From Actinomadura terrae (lineage in GTDB: Bacteria; Actinomycetota; Actinomycetes; Streptosporangiales; Streptosporangiaceae), in NCBI RefSeq assembly GCF_022751215.1, contig NZ_JAICDG010000003.1, forward strand, positions 310,001-374,000: a stretch of 64,000 bases of DNA. The letters run 5' to 3'. Shown piece after piece: positions 17,377 through 24,497 of this stretch. The first letter of the stretch is position 1. The number at the start of each line of letters is the position of its first letter. A program made the translations under genes and the position numbers. Under the pieces are notes generated by a model that saw only the letters and a list, made by a program, of their open reading frames with translations, ran no database searches and was not told the origin of the DNA.

Positions 17377-18138
17377 TCAGCCCGCCGTGCGGTAGTGGTA
17401 ACCGCAGATTTCAGCGAACCCCGCGCGGCCGTACAGGCCGAGCGCCGCTGCGTTGCCTCGTTCCACCTGCAAATACATCCGATCCGCGCCTTGATTGTGG
17501 GCGAAATCGGCCAGTGCCGCGAGGACGGCGCGGGCGGCGCCCTTCCCGCGCGCCAAGGGGAGCGTGGCCATGCCGAACACCCCCGCCCAGCCCGTGTCGG
17601 CGACCGCGCGCCCCACCGCGACGACCTCGTCCCCGACGAGGGCGCTGGCGTAGGCGCTCGGCCGCTGGACGCGCGCGAGCATGTCCCGTTCGTGGCGGGG
17701 GTCGCCGCCGTGGCCGTGCACCGCGTCCCAGGCCTCGAACCAGGCGTCGCCCGGACGGTCGTCCAGCCGGACACGCGGCGCGCCCGGCCACGCCTGCGCG
17801 AGGACGTGCGCGGTCGGCGCGGCCTGGAGCGACATCGCGTCGTGCCTGCGGTAACCGCGCTCGGCCAGGATCGCGTCGAGGGCGTCCGCGCACGCCGGAG
17901 GGGTGATCTGGAACCGGGCAGCGACGCCGTGACCGGCGTAGAACGCCTCGGCCCGGGCGATCCCGCGCGCCAGCTCGTCCGGCGCGGTGCCGCCGTGGGG
18001 CAGCGCCGAGCTCACCCACCACGCGCCGCCGCGGGCATGGCGCAGCCACCACCCGCCGGCGTCCTCGATCCGCTCCGCGGGGACGGCGCGGGCGGCCCGC
18101 TCTTGCAGGCCCCTGAGCAGCTCCGGGCTCTCCGCCAT
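17377..18138 (-). CDS. GNAT-family N-acetyltransferase
   Basis: A 253-residue protein starting at ATG 18138. The C-terminal half contains the GNAT acetyl-CoA site (GVFGMATLPLARGKGAARAVLAALADFA) and the end motif YLQVERGNAAALGLYGRAGF. The N-terminal half is a degenerate copy, suggesting the tandem or GNAT_acetyltr_2-like layout. It would acetylate an amine in the cytoplasm. It lies eight bases from the DinB gene on the same strand and may be cotranscribed with it. The substrate is unknown. Confidence 0.85.
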   Translation of the reverse strand: MAESPELLRGLQERAARAVPAERIEDAGGWWLRHARGGAWWVSSALPHGGTAPDELARGIARAEAFYAGHGVAARFQITPPACADALDAILAERGYRRHDAMSLQAAPTAHVLAQAWPGAPRVRLDDRPGDAWFEAWDAVHGHGGDPRHERDMLARVQRPSAYASALVGDEVVAVGRAVADTGWAGVFGMATLPLARGKGAARAVLAALADFAHNQGADRMYLQVERGNAAALGLYGRAGFAEICGYHYRTAG

Positions 18139-18145
18139 GCCGGGG

Positions 18146-18673
18146 TCAGTGGCCGGTGGCGCCGTCGATGCGTTCGCGGAGCAGGTCGGCGTGGCCGTTG
18201 TGGCGCGCGTACTCGACGAGCATCGCCTGGTAGACCCACCGGAGGCTCATCTCGACGCCGCGCCGGGGGTCGAGGTAGACCTCGTCCAGCGCGCGGCCGG
18301 ACGTCGCCCGGCGGCACAGTTCGATCTCCCGCCGGTAGGTGGCGAGGTCGCGTTCGGCGTCGGCGCCGTCGAGGTCGAACTCGGCGCTCATGTTCTCGTC
18401 GGTGCAGTACAGGTAGCCGGGCGTCTCGCCGGCGAACCTCGTCCGGAACCAGTCGCGTTCGACCTCGGCCATGTGCCGGACGAGGCCGAGCAGGCACAGG
18501 TTCGACGGCTCGACGCACCGCAGCCGGAGCTGCTCCTCGGTCAGCCCGCCGCATTTCCAGAGCAGCGTCTCGCGTTGCAGGTCGAGCCACGCCTCGGTGA
18601 GCGCGCGCTCGTCCGCGGTCGGCTCGCTCAGCGGTTGCAGGACACGGTCGATCTCAGGAGCTGTCCACACCAT
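18146..18673 (-). CDS. DinB/DUF664-family protein
   Basis: A 175-residue helical protein starting at GTG/ATG 18673. It has the four-helix DinB-like pattern with candidate metal His residues (LGLVRHMAEVERDWF, VEMSLRWVYQAMLVEYARHNGHADLLRERIDG), which is the mycothiol-dependent/DUF664 type common in actinobacteria. Such proteins are predicted metal-dependent thiol transferases acting in detoxification. It is the first of a two-gene run with the GNAT gene. Confidence 0.85.
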   Translation of the reverse strand: MVWTAPEIDRVLQPLSEPTADERALTEAWLDLQRETLLWKCGGLTEEQLRLRCVEPSNLCLLGLVRHMAEVERDWFRTRFAGETPGYLYCTDENMSAEFDLDGADAERDLATYRREIELCRRATSGRALDEVYLDPRRGVEMSLRWVYQAMLVEYARHNGHADLLRERIDGATGH

Positions 18674-18709
18674 TAGCGCATTATGCCGGACGCGGGCCCG
18701 CCGCCGGGG

Positions 18710-18991
18710 TCAGATCGGCTGCCGGGAGCCCTCGATCCGGCCCCGGACGAGGCGCGGGTGGAAGTAGCTGATGCCGACGCGGGCCGTGCCGGTGACGCAG
18801 AAGATCTGGTAGCCGTTGCGGCCGTCCTCGTCCGGGACGGCGAAGTCCTCGGGGACGAACATGCCCTCGGCCGCCATCGCGCCGAACCAGCGGCCGAGCG
18901 CGTACTCGTCCGCGAAGCTCTCCAGGCCCGTGCCGCGGCGGCCCAGCGTGTAGCGGACCTCGTAGGAGCAGCCGTCGGGGGGGAACCTCAT
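18710..18991 (-). CDS. hypothetical protein coupled to a zinc-ribbon microprotein
   Basis: A 93-residue protein. The start is the ATG at 18991, which overlaps the stop of the microprotein gene upstream (ATATGA). A longer reading from 19021 would run through the microprotein in another frame and is less likely. The sequence (CSYEVRYTLGRRGTGLESFADEYALGRWFGAMAAEGMFVPEDFAVPDEDG) looks like a compact alpha/beta domain with conserved-looking acidic residues. No family was recognised. The overlap implies translational coupling and a shared function with the zinc ribbon. Confidence 0.65.
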   Translation of the reverse strand: MRFPPDGCSYEVRYTLGRRGTGLESFADEYALGRWFGAMAAEGMFVPEDFAVPDEDGRNGYQIFCVTGTARVGISYFHPRLVRGRIEGSRQPI

Positions 18992-19101
18992 ATGCGCCCC
19001 GCCCCGCGGCAGACGTTGCACCGGACGCCCGTCGCGGTGCTGGTGCCGGTGCCGTCGCAGCCGGGACAGGAGCGCGTCGGCGGCTTGGTGTGCTTGCCCA
19101 C
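18988..19101 (-). CDS. 37-residue DnaJ-type zinc-ribbon microprotein
   Basis: GTG 19101 to TGA 18990-18988. It contains two CxxC knuckles, SCPGCDGTGT and RCNVCRGAG, with the CxxCxGxG spacing of the DnaJ central zinc finger. It would fold around one zinc ion. No good Shine-Dalgarno is visible. It ends inside the start codon of the next gene, so the pair is probably translated together. It is too short for routine gene callers. A role as a zinc-binding chaperone-like adaptor is only a guess. Confidence 0.6.
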   Translation of the reverse strand: MGKHTKPPTRSCPGCDGTGTSTATGVRCNVCRGAGRI

Positions 19102-19183
19102 CGGGCCATCGTAGGGCCCCGACCGGCGGACCGCCCCCATTTCGCGTGCGATCCCCCCGGGGGCCCGGCGATCCGGCGGCGGG

Positions 19184-19693
19184 TCAGGCGTCCGCGACCT
19201 TCAGGACGAGGTCGGTGACCCAGTCGTTCGGGTCGGGCACCTCCGCCGGGTGGGTCTTGAGGACCTCCAGGCGGCACGCCCACCGCTCGCCCCCCTCGGC
19301 GGGTGCCCTGTCCCAGGTGTGGCCCTGGGACGTCCCCCACGCGAGGACGGCGGCGGTGACCTCCACCAGCCGAGCGGGATGCCCGACATGGGTGTAGGTG
19401 ACGTAGCGGCCCGCGGGCAGCGCGGCCGGGTAGACCTCGCCCTCACCCTCGACGGGCGCCGCCACGGGCGCCCCGGCCTCGACGACGAGGGTGCCCGGCA
19501 TGTCGACGACCTCGTATCGGATGAAGGGCGCGCCCGCCGGTGCGACGCCGCGGGCCGCCAGCCACTCCAGGATCACGGGGACGCGGTCGGCGATCTCCGC
19601 GACCGTGGCGGCTGTGACGTTCCGCCGCACCGCGGCGTAGGGGACGGCGGGGCGCTCCTCGACGGCCGGTTCCACCGGCAGGTTCGTGGTCAT
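19184..19693 (-). CDS. GyrI-like / AraC effector-binding domain protein
   Basis: A 169-residue single-domain protein starting at ATG 19693. Recognisable segments are VPVILEWLAARGVAPAGAPFIRYEVVDMPG, LVVEAGAPV, LPAGRYVTYTHVGHPARL and VEVLKTHPAEVPDPNDWVTDL-like C-terminal text. These match the GyrI-like small-molecule binding fold without a DNA-binding part. Such stand-alone domains bind hydrophobic ligands or hydrolyse some of them. It is divergent from manA across a 213-base gap. Confidence 0.82.
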   Translation of the reverse strand: MTTNLPVEPAVEERPAVPYAAVRRNVTAATVAEIADRVPVILEWLAARGVAPAGAPFIRYEVVDMPGTLVVEAGAPVAAPVEGEGEVYPAALPAGRYVTYTHVGHPARLVEVTAAVLAWGTSQGHTWDRAPAEGGERWACRLEVLKTHPAEVPDPNDWVTDLVLKVADA

Positions 19694-19906
19694 GGACAGG
19701 TGGACCGCCGTATCCGCGGAAACTCATCGCCGCCCGCCCCGGCGTGCCTCGTCCGGGGCCCGGATCTCCTATCCTCGGCTGACGGTGCCGGTCCCCGGGG
19801 GACCGGCGTCACCTCATACGCTGACTTTCTTGATCGATCCGGGAGGCCCGACCGTGAGGGCGGTGCCGTGCCCCTCTCCGTGAGCCCCGACCGCAGGAGC
19901 GCTACC

Positions 19907-21067
19907 GTGCAGACGACCGTGCCGACCACCGCGCCGATGGCCCTCACGACGTCGATCCGCCCCTACGACTGGGGGTCGGTGACCGCGCTGCCGGAACTGC
20001 TCGGCACCGCGCCGACCGGGCGGCCGCAGGCGGAGCTGTGGGTCGGCGCGCACCCGGCGGCGCCCTCGTCCGCCGACGGGACCCCGCTCGGCGAGCTCAT
20101 CGCCGCCGACCCGGACGGCATGCTCGGCGCGCCCGCGGCGGAGCGGTTCGGGGCGACGCTGCCCTACCTGCTCAAGATCCTCGCGGTCGAGCGGCCGCTG
20201 TCGCTCCAGGTCCACCCGACGCTCGCGCAGGCCGAGGCGGGGTTCGCCGCGGAGGAGGCGCGCGGCATCCCGGTCGACGACCGGGCCCGAAGCTACAAGG
20301 ACCCTTACCACAAGCCCGAGATGATCTGCGCGATCACCGACTTCCACGGCCTGTGCGGGTTCCGCGAGCCGTCGGCGACCGCCGACCTGCTCGAAGGCCT
20401 CGGCGTGGCCGAACTGCTCCCGTGGGCCCGGATGCTCCGCGCGGAACCGGCGGAGAAGGCGCTGCCCACCGTGCTTTCGGAGATGCTGGACGGGAGGGTC
20501 CCGGTCGCCAGCGTGGAACGCTCTCTCGGGCCCGTCCACGCCGGCATCGCGCGCGCGCACCCGGGCGACCCGGGAATTCTCGCGGCGCTGCTGCTGAACC
20601 ATTTCACGTTGCGGCCCGGCCAGGCCGTCTTCCTGGACGCGGGCGTCCCGCACTGCTATCTCGGCGGCCTCGCCGTCGAGGTCATGGCGAACTCCGACAA
20701 CATCCTGCGGTGCGGCCTCACCGGAAAGCACGTGGACGTTCCCGAGCTGCTGCGCGTCGTCGACTTCGCGCCCACGACGCCCCACCGGGTGGCGCCGGAC
20801 GCCGGGCCGGGCGGCGAATTTCGGTACAGCCCGCCCGTCCGCGAGTTCGCCCTCGTCCGCCACGACCTGGACGGCGCGACGCACGAACTCCCCACGGGCA
20901 TTCCGCAGGCGCTCCTTTGCGTGAAGGGCAAAGCCCGCATCATCGGCCAGGACGGCGCGCTGTCCCTACGCCCAGGCGAAGCAGCCTTCGTCCCCGCGAA
21001 CGCGTCCACCCCGAAACTCACCGGTGAAGGCACCCTCTACCGCGCCATCCCCGGTGCCGACCACTGA
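19907..21067 (+). CDS. manA: mannose-6-phosphate isomerase, class I
   Basis: The start is GTG 19907, with AGGAG eight bases upstream (386 residues); ATG 19937-like alternatives (Met-Ala-Leu-Thr) are also possible. The class I cupin-fold features are present: IRPYDWGSVTALPELLG, the first zinc ligands in LSLQVHPTLAQAE, YKDPYHKPEMICAITDFHGLCGFR, and AGVPHCYLGGLAVEVMANSDN. It converts fructose-6-phosphate and mannose-6-phosphate in the cytoplasm and feeds GDP-mannose. Length and motifs match the family. No partner genes sit next to it. Confidence 0.93.
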   Translation: MQTTVPTTAPMALTTSIRPYDWGSVTALPELLGTAPTGRPQAELWVGAHPAAPSSADGTPLGELIAADPDGMLGAPAAERFGATLPYLLKILAVERPLSLQVHPTLAQAEAGFAAEEARGIPVDDRARSYKDPYHKPEMICAITDFHGLCGFREPSATADLLEGLGVAELLPWARMLRAEPAEKALPTVLSEMLDGRVPVASVERSLGPVHAGIARAHPGDPGILAALLLNHFTLRPGQAVFLDAGVPHCYLGGLAVEVMANSDNILRCGLTGKHVDVPELLRVVDFAPTTPHRVAPDAGPGGEFRYSPPVREFALVRHDLDGATHELPTGIPQALLCVKGKARIIGQDGALSLRPGEAAFVPANASTPKLTGEGTLYRAIPGADH

Positions 21068-21080
21068 CCTCGACACGAGA

Positions 21081-21272
21081 TCACTTCTCTCTGTCTCTGA
21101 AACGTTGGTTTCTCTCCGTCAGCCAGACCAAAAGCGCGGCCAGAAGAGTGGCGCCGATCATCCAAGAAACTATCGCCTTCGTGCTTTGCTGTGAATATAT
21201 CGGTTTATAGATCATGAAGGCGGCCCAGCATGTGCACACCAAGATAATCCGCAGTTTATGGAAGCGATACAT
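21081..21272 (-). CDS. 63-residue hairpin membrane protein (third of a set)
   Basis: The start is ATG 21272, directly preceded by GAGGAAG at ideal spacing, which favours it over the longer reading to 21425. Two hydrophobic helices (about residues 8-23 and 35-53) are joined by a short polar loop and end in a charged tail (TERNQRFRDREK). No family was recognised. It is the last of three similarly built genes on this strand downstream of an Rhs remnant. Confidence 0.5.
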   Translation of the reverse strand: MYRFHKLRIILVCTCWAAFMIYKPIYSQQSTKAIVSWMIGATLLAALLVWLTERNQRFRDREK

Positions 21273-21421
21273 ATCTTCCTCGGTATCCAGATCGACGCGG
21301 TGCCGGTATGACCCCTGCGAGCGGTGGCATTCGCTCGGCGGATGGGACGAGGGCAGCGCCGCACCTCCTGCTCCCCAGGTCTGCCGCCGACCGTGCCAAC
21401 TCCGTGTCCGTTCGCTGGTCT

Positions 21422-21703
21422 TCACTCAGACGAAACTCGGCCATCGCGAGCCCCCTGTTTGCGGAGAGATCGTGCGCCCCGCAGGAAGAAGAGCCCCAGA
21501 GCGGCCGCCGCTGAGCCGATGATCAGGCAGCCGGTAGCGATTCCCCAATCGCCGTCGGCGAATCCGAGCCATATGGATGCCGCGGCAACAATCAAGGCCA
21601 CTCCGGCGGAAATGAACCAAATCGACAGGTTGGTGAGAGGTCGAACGGATGGCTTCTGAGCCTTCTCCGGGGACATTTCCGCCTTGGGGGAAGTTGAGGG
21701 CAT
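21422..21703 (-). CDS. 93-residue hairpin membrane protein (second of a set)
   Basis: Start ATG 21703 is chosen (93 residues); a longer frame to 21745 exists and no ribosome site is convincing. A polar N-terminus with Ser/Pro/Lys is followed by two hydrophobic helices (about residues 26-46 and 53-74), then a basic tail (RGARSLRKQGARDGR). It has the same topology as its neighbours at 21081 and 21874 but no obvious sequence identity. Function unknown. Confidence 0.5.
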   Translation of the reverse strand: MPSTSPKAEMSPEKAQKPSVRPLTNLSIWFISAGVALIVAAASIWLGFADGDWGIATGCLIIGSAAAALGLFFLRGARSLRKQGARDGRVSSE

Positions 21704-21873
21704 TCTTGTCAAGCTGAGTGCTACTGGGCAACCTCGGCAGCACATCCAGCGGCGGGGAGGGCAGCCTCAGCGAGTTCTCCACGGCCGGATGCCAGGAGGA
21801 GTGGCTCCACTTTGACTGTATCGGCGACGTTTCTAAGGCGGCCGTGGGCGATGGCCTATTCAAGAGTCTGTGT

Positions 21874-22143
21874 TCACCGATTGGAATGACTCCTGTGCCG
21901 CGCTCGCGCATACCTGGTCATTTTCAAGCCAAGATAGGACAGCCAGTATCCGCAGAGGGCGGCGATTCCTACGACCATATAGACGATGATGTTTCCGTCG
22001 TGAGCCGTCCCTGTGGCGGATGCCACCAAGTAGGCGGTGAGCCCTACGGCGCCCAGAAAAAACCCGGCCATGAAGATCGAATACTGGTACGTGGGCATCA
22101 GTGCGGAGTCGGGGACCTCGCGCTTTGGGCGCAGTAGGGCCAT
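21874..22143 (-). CDS. 89-residue hairpin membrane protein (first of a set)
   Basis: Start ATG 22143 with AAAGGATGAGAC upstream. The N-terminal 20 residues are polar, then two hydrophobic helices (about residues 20-42 and 52-73), then a basic tail rich in Arg/His. It starts 30 bases after the end of the Rhs remnant on the same strand, the position where Rhs loci carry immunity genes. No family was recognised, so an immunity role is inference from position only. Confidence 0.55.
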   Translation of the reverse strand: MALLRPKREVPDSALMPTYQYSIFMAGFFLGAVGLTAYLVASATGTAHDGNIIVYMVVGIAALCGYWLSYLGLKMTRYARARHRSHSNR

Positions 22144-22173
22144 AGTCTCATCCTTTCATCGAGGGTGCAGACG

Positions 22174-22745
22174 TCAACCCAGAGGGTTAACTCCCACGGT
22201 CAACGATCCGGTGACGCCGATTCCGCGTCCAAACCCCGCCGCGCCCAGCAGTACAACACCTTCGCCGACGCCTCCAGCCGCAGCTCCGAGAGGGGTGTAG
22301 GGGGCGGCAGCCGTGGCGGCGGTGAAAGCGCCGCTGATACAAGCGGATGCTGCCCCGAGGGCTTTGCCGAGGGAGAACCGGCCCGTGGGGTCGGTGTAGT
22401 TGACGGGGTTGTCGCTGGCGTAGGCGTAGAGATTGCCGTGAATCGGGTCGGTGAGTCGAGGAAAGGTGTCTTGCTGGGTGAAGCTCCCTTGGCCGGGGGC
22501 GTAGTGGCGATGGGAGAGGTAGAGGTTGTTGGTGGCGGGGCGGTCAGGGCGCCGGTGTAGCCGAGGAGGTTGGTGTCGCCGTTGTGGGTCATCTGGGTCA
22601 CGGTCGGGGAGGAGGTCTGGTTGCCTGCGGCGTCGTAGCCGTACCCCGATGAGGTGATCTGATTCCCCGGATTGAAGGCCAGCGACTGGGTGATGGTGCC
22701 CTCGACGGTCTGGTTGGTGCGATTGCCGTCGTCGTCTTTGTGCAG
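22174..22745 (-). pseudogene. Rhs/YD-repeat protein C-terminal remnant with hydrophobic tip
   Basis: Typical YD-repeat text (DDDGNRTNQ, NPGNQITSSGYGYDAAGNQTSS) is read in one frame from about 22745 to 22550. The conserved Rhs end (LYLSHRHYAPGQGSFTQQD, NLYAYASDNPVNYTDPTGRFS) continues in another frame from about 22530 to the stop at 22174. The junction has lost sequence, so the core is broken. No 5' part with many repeats or a signal is present upstream. After DPTG (about 22380) comes a 68-residue variable tip rich in Gly, Ala and hydrophobic residues. The remnant is probably an orphan Rhs tip left by recombination. Confidence 0.75.
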
Positions 22746-23053
22746 CCGCACGTCCTGGCCCAGCCGGGACCGCCAGCCGGGCGAGATCATCCCGGTCGGG
22801 GCGTCGGCGGCGTGCAGCAGGCTGTTGTAGGCGGCGCCGCTGCGGTGGGACGGCCCGGGCTTGGGGGTGCCCGCGTTCGGCGACCCGATCTCGGGAGAAC
22901 ACCCCAATGACGGTCTGCCGTCCGGCCGTAGTCTCTCCTTTCCGTGAACCGGATCGGGACGGGCGCCGTCACGACAGGGCGTTGTCAAATGGGCGACCTC
23001 TGGTTTCAGGGGGAGTGCGGGTCGCCTTTCGGCAGTGGTCGAAAGGCGCGGCT

Positions 23054-23239
23054 TCAGTGCTGAGGCCGGATGAGGAACGCGCAGTCTTCGCAGGCCCGCA
23101 CGATGGTGCCGTCAGGCAGGGTGCCGACCGGCACCCGTGGCAGTGGGAACCGCTTATGGCACGCCACGCAGGCCAGCCCGAGACACTGGGGGGTCGTTAA
23201 CGACTCAGGATCGATGATCACCGGATGGACGTACCCCAC
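23054..23239 (-). CDS. small four-Cys zinc-ribbon protein, probably frameshifted at its 5' end
   Basis: The readable product from GTG 23239 is 61 residues, with ACVACHKRFPLP and ACEDCAFL, a four-Cys zinc site. No ribosome site precedes GTG 23239. By contrast, ATG 23280 in another frame (MPPIIADTPGRAGPWG) has AGGAG upstream and its translation would join YVHPVIIDPESL smoothly if one base were changed near 23232-23238. I therefore suspect the intact gene was about 75 residues, starting at 23280. The function of this actinobacterial small-protein type is unknown. Confidence 0.5.
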   Translation of the reverse strand: MGYVHPVIIDPESLTTPQCLGLACVACHKRFPLPRVPVGTLPDGTIVRACEDCAFLIRPQH

Positions 23240-23280
23240 GGGCCGGCTCGGCCCGGCGTGTCAGCGATGATGGGGGGCAT

Positions 23281-23690
23281 TCTTACCGGTCTCCTGTTTC
23301 GCGGTGGTGCGGGTGGTGGTCGGCGGGAGGTACGCCAATGATCATGGAGCACAATCCGGTGCCAGTAAAGAGTCTTTTCAGTTACTGACGTTGACAGATA
23401 GTCAAGGTCAAAGTTGTGTTCGGGTGGAGCCGAATTGACGAAAGGTAAAAGTAAGGTAAAGTGTGCTGATCTTGGCAACGGGTGGGGTGGAGGGCGGCCA
23501 GGTGGATCGCTCCTGCTCGGCCGCGAGGGACGGGTCGTGGGCCTCCCTTGCTGTGCTCGCGCAGGTGAGTGGGTGTCAGAGCGGCTGCGGCGGACGGAAT
23601 CGGACCCGTTCCTCAACGCTTCCTTAACGGGGGCATAAGGGGGACGCCTCGGGTGGCGGGGGGTGCGACGTTCGTTGGGTGGCACTGCGA
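23281..23690. other. 410-base gap without a convincing gene
   Basis: No open frame here has actinobacterial codon bias. The left part is AT-rich for this genome. It contains a possible promoter on the plus strand (TTGACG 23435-23440, 16-base spacer, TAAAGT 23457-23462) whose spacer carries AAGGTAAA twice, at 23442-23449 and 23453-23460, eleven bases apart. The right part is GC-rich and featureless up to the sigma region 4 gene. Confidence 0.4.
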
Positions 23691-23900
23691 ATGGGCAAGG
23701 ACATCGGTTCGGTCGCGTCGCGCGCCGCGGTCCTGCGGGCGTTCCGGGCGCTGCCGCCCGCGCACCGCGAGATCCTCACCGAGACGGTCTTCCGGGACCG
23801 CTCGGTCAACCAGGCGGCGGCGTTGCTGGGGGTGCCGGTGGAGGTGGTGAAGGTCCGCGTCTACCGGGCGCTCCGCGCGCTTCACGGCGCCTTGGAATAG
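23691..23900 (+). CDS. free-standing sigma factor region 4 protein
   Basis: A 69-residue protein from ATG 23691 (73 from 23679). It consists only of the sigma-70 region 4.2-type HTH: LRAFRALPPAHREILTETVFRDRSVNQAAALLGVPVEVVKVRVYRALRALHGALE. This closely resembles the end of ECF sigma factors, including the SigK-type 'ALPPAHREIL ... SVxxAAxxLGVP' wording. Region 2, needed to bind core and melt DNA, is absent upstream in all frames. It is either a decayed ECF gene or a region-4-only regulator that binds -35 elements. Its ribosome site is weak. Confidence 0.55.
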   Translation: MGKDIGSVASRAAVLRAFRALPPAHREILTETVFRDRSVNQAAALLGVPVEVVKVRVYRALRALHGALE

Positions 23901-24069
23901 GGGCGCGGAAAAGGAGTTGCCGGGTGGCGGCCCGCGCTGTCAGAGTTGGTCTCGAAAGGGAACGGACGAGGGTGGAAGGAGCGGGCCGATGCGTCGCCAT
24001 CGAGTGCACAGTCGAAGCCGCTTCGGTCTCGGGGGCCGCCGTCGGACGTGATTCCCGCGTTTCGATGAC

Positions 24070-24111
24070 GACCGCCCGCGGACCGATGTCCGTCCGGGCG
24101 GTCTCGTTTTT
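24070..24111 (+). terminator. Rho-independent-type terminator before the tRNA cluster
   Basis: GACCGCCCG (24070-24078) pairs with CGGGCGGTC (24095-24103), and TTTTT follows at 24107-24111. It lies only four bases before the tRNA-Ser start, so the tRNAs must be read from a promoter within or beyond the hairpin, or by processing of read-through RNA. Confidence 0.65.
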
Positions 24112-24115
24112 CTCC

Positions 24116-24200
24116 GGAGGGTTGGCCGAGCGGAAAGGCATCGGCTTGCTAAGCCGTGGTCAGGGGCGACCCTGCGCGAGTTCGAATCTCGCACCCTCCG
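24116..24200 (+). tRNA. tRNA-Ser (GCT)
   Basis: Acceptor GGAGGGT (24116-24122) pairs with ACCCTCC (24193-24199), with discriminator G at 24200. D-stem GCC/GGC, anticodon loop TTGCTAA with GCT at 24148-24150, a long variable arm as expected for serine, and T-arm GCGAG-TTCGAAT-CTCGC are all present. The anticodon stem has a U-U mismatch at its outer pair (24141/24157). CCA is not encoded. Confidence 0.9.
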
Positions 24201-24207
24201 CGAGCAT

Positions 24208-24280
24208 GTCTCCGTGGCGCAGCGGAAAGCGCGCCGGGTCGCGGACCCGGAGGGCGCAGGTTCGAATCCTGCCGGAGACG
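24208..24280 (+). tRNA. tRNA with GCG (Arg) anticodon and a non-canonical C33
   Basis: Every stem closes perfectly: acceptor GTCTCCG (24208-24214) with CGGAGAC (24273-24279), D-stem GCGC/GCGC, anticodon stem CCGGG (24234-24238) with CCCGG (24246-24250), and T-stem GCAGG/CCTGC. The seven-base loop reads TCGCGGA, which puts GCG at 24241-24243. Position 33 is then C instead of the near-universal U. Bacteria normally read CGC with an ACG anticodon. It may be a degenerating or specialised tRNA. Confidence 0.75.
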
Positions 24281-24281
24281 C

Positions 24282-24354
24282 GGCGTCCGTGGTGTGGTGG
24301 CCTGCACGTCAGGTTGTGATCCTGAAGGTTCCGGTTCGATCCCGGGCGGACGCC
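24282..24354 (+). tRNA. tRNA-His (GTG)
   Basis: The extra G-1 is encoded at 24282 and faces discriminator C at 24354, the histidine identity pair. Acceptor GCGTCCG (24283-24289) pairs with CGGACGC (24347-24353). The anticodon loop TTGTGAT carries GTG. T-loop TTCGATC is normal. It begins two bases after the preceding tRNA ends and is followed by TTTT. Confidence 0.9.
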
Positions 24355-24416
24355 CTTTTGTCGTGACCTGGTTTGGTTATCGTGTTCTGTCGGATTGCGG
24401 CGGTGGATATCGCGCG

Positions 24417-24446
24417 CGCCAGATCCGGCTATCGTCCACGCCAGAT
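24417..24446 (+). promoter_or_regulatory. direct repeat upstream of the GH3 gene
   Basis: CGCCAGAT occurs at 24417-24424 and 24439-24446, 22 bases (two helical turns) apart, inside an ATATCGCGCGCG...TCCGCGCGC context 52-81 bases before the GH3 start. It may be a regulator site; which regulator is unknown. Confidence 0.35.
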
Positions 24447-24497
24447 ATTGTCCGCGCGCTTACCTTGCGATGAGCCGATTCCGGAAACGTTCGCGCC

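Noticed and set aside
18681..19340. A 219-codon minus-strand frame over the zinc-ribbon pair
   Set aside because: It overlaps two smaller frames with coherent CxxC motifs and a coupled start; its own text is Arg/Gly-rich without motifs.
23218..23685. A 155-codon minus-strand frame
   Set aside because: Most of it is low-complexity Pro/Arg/Ser text; only the last part, from ATG 23280, looks like a gene start.
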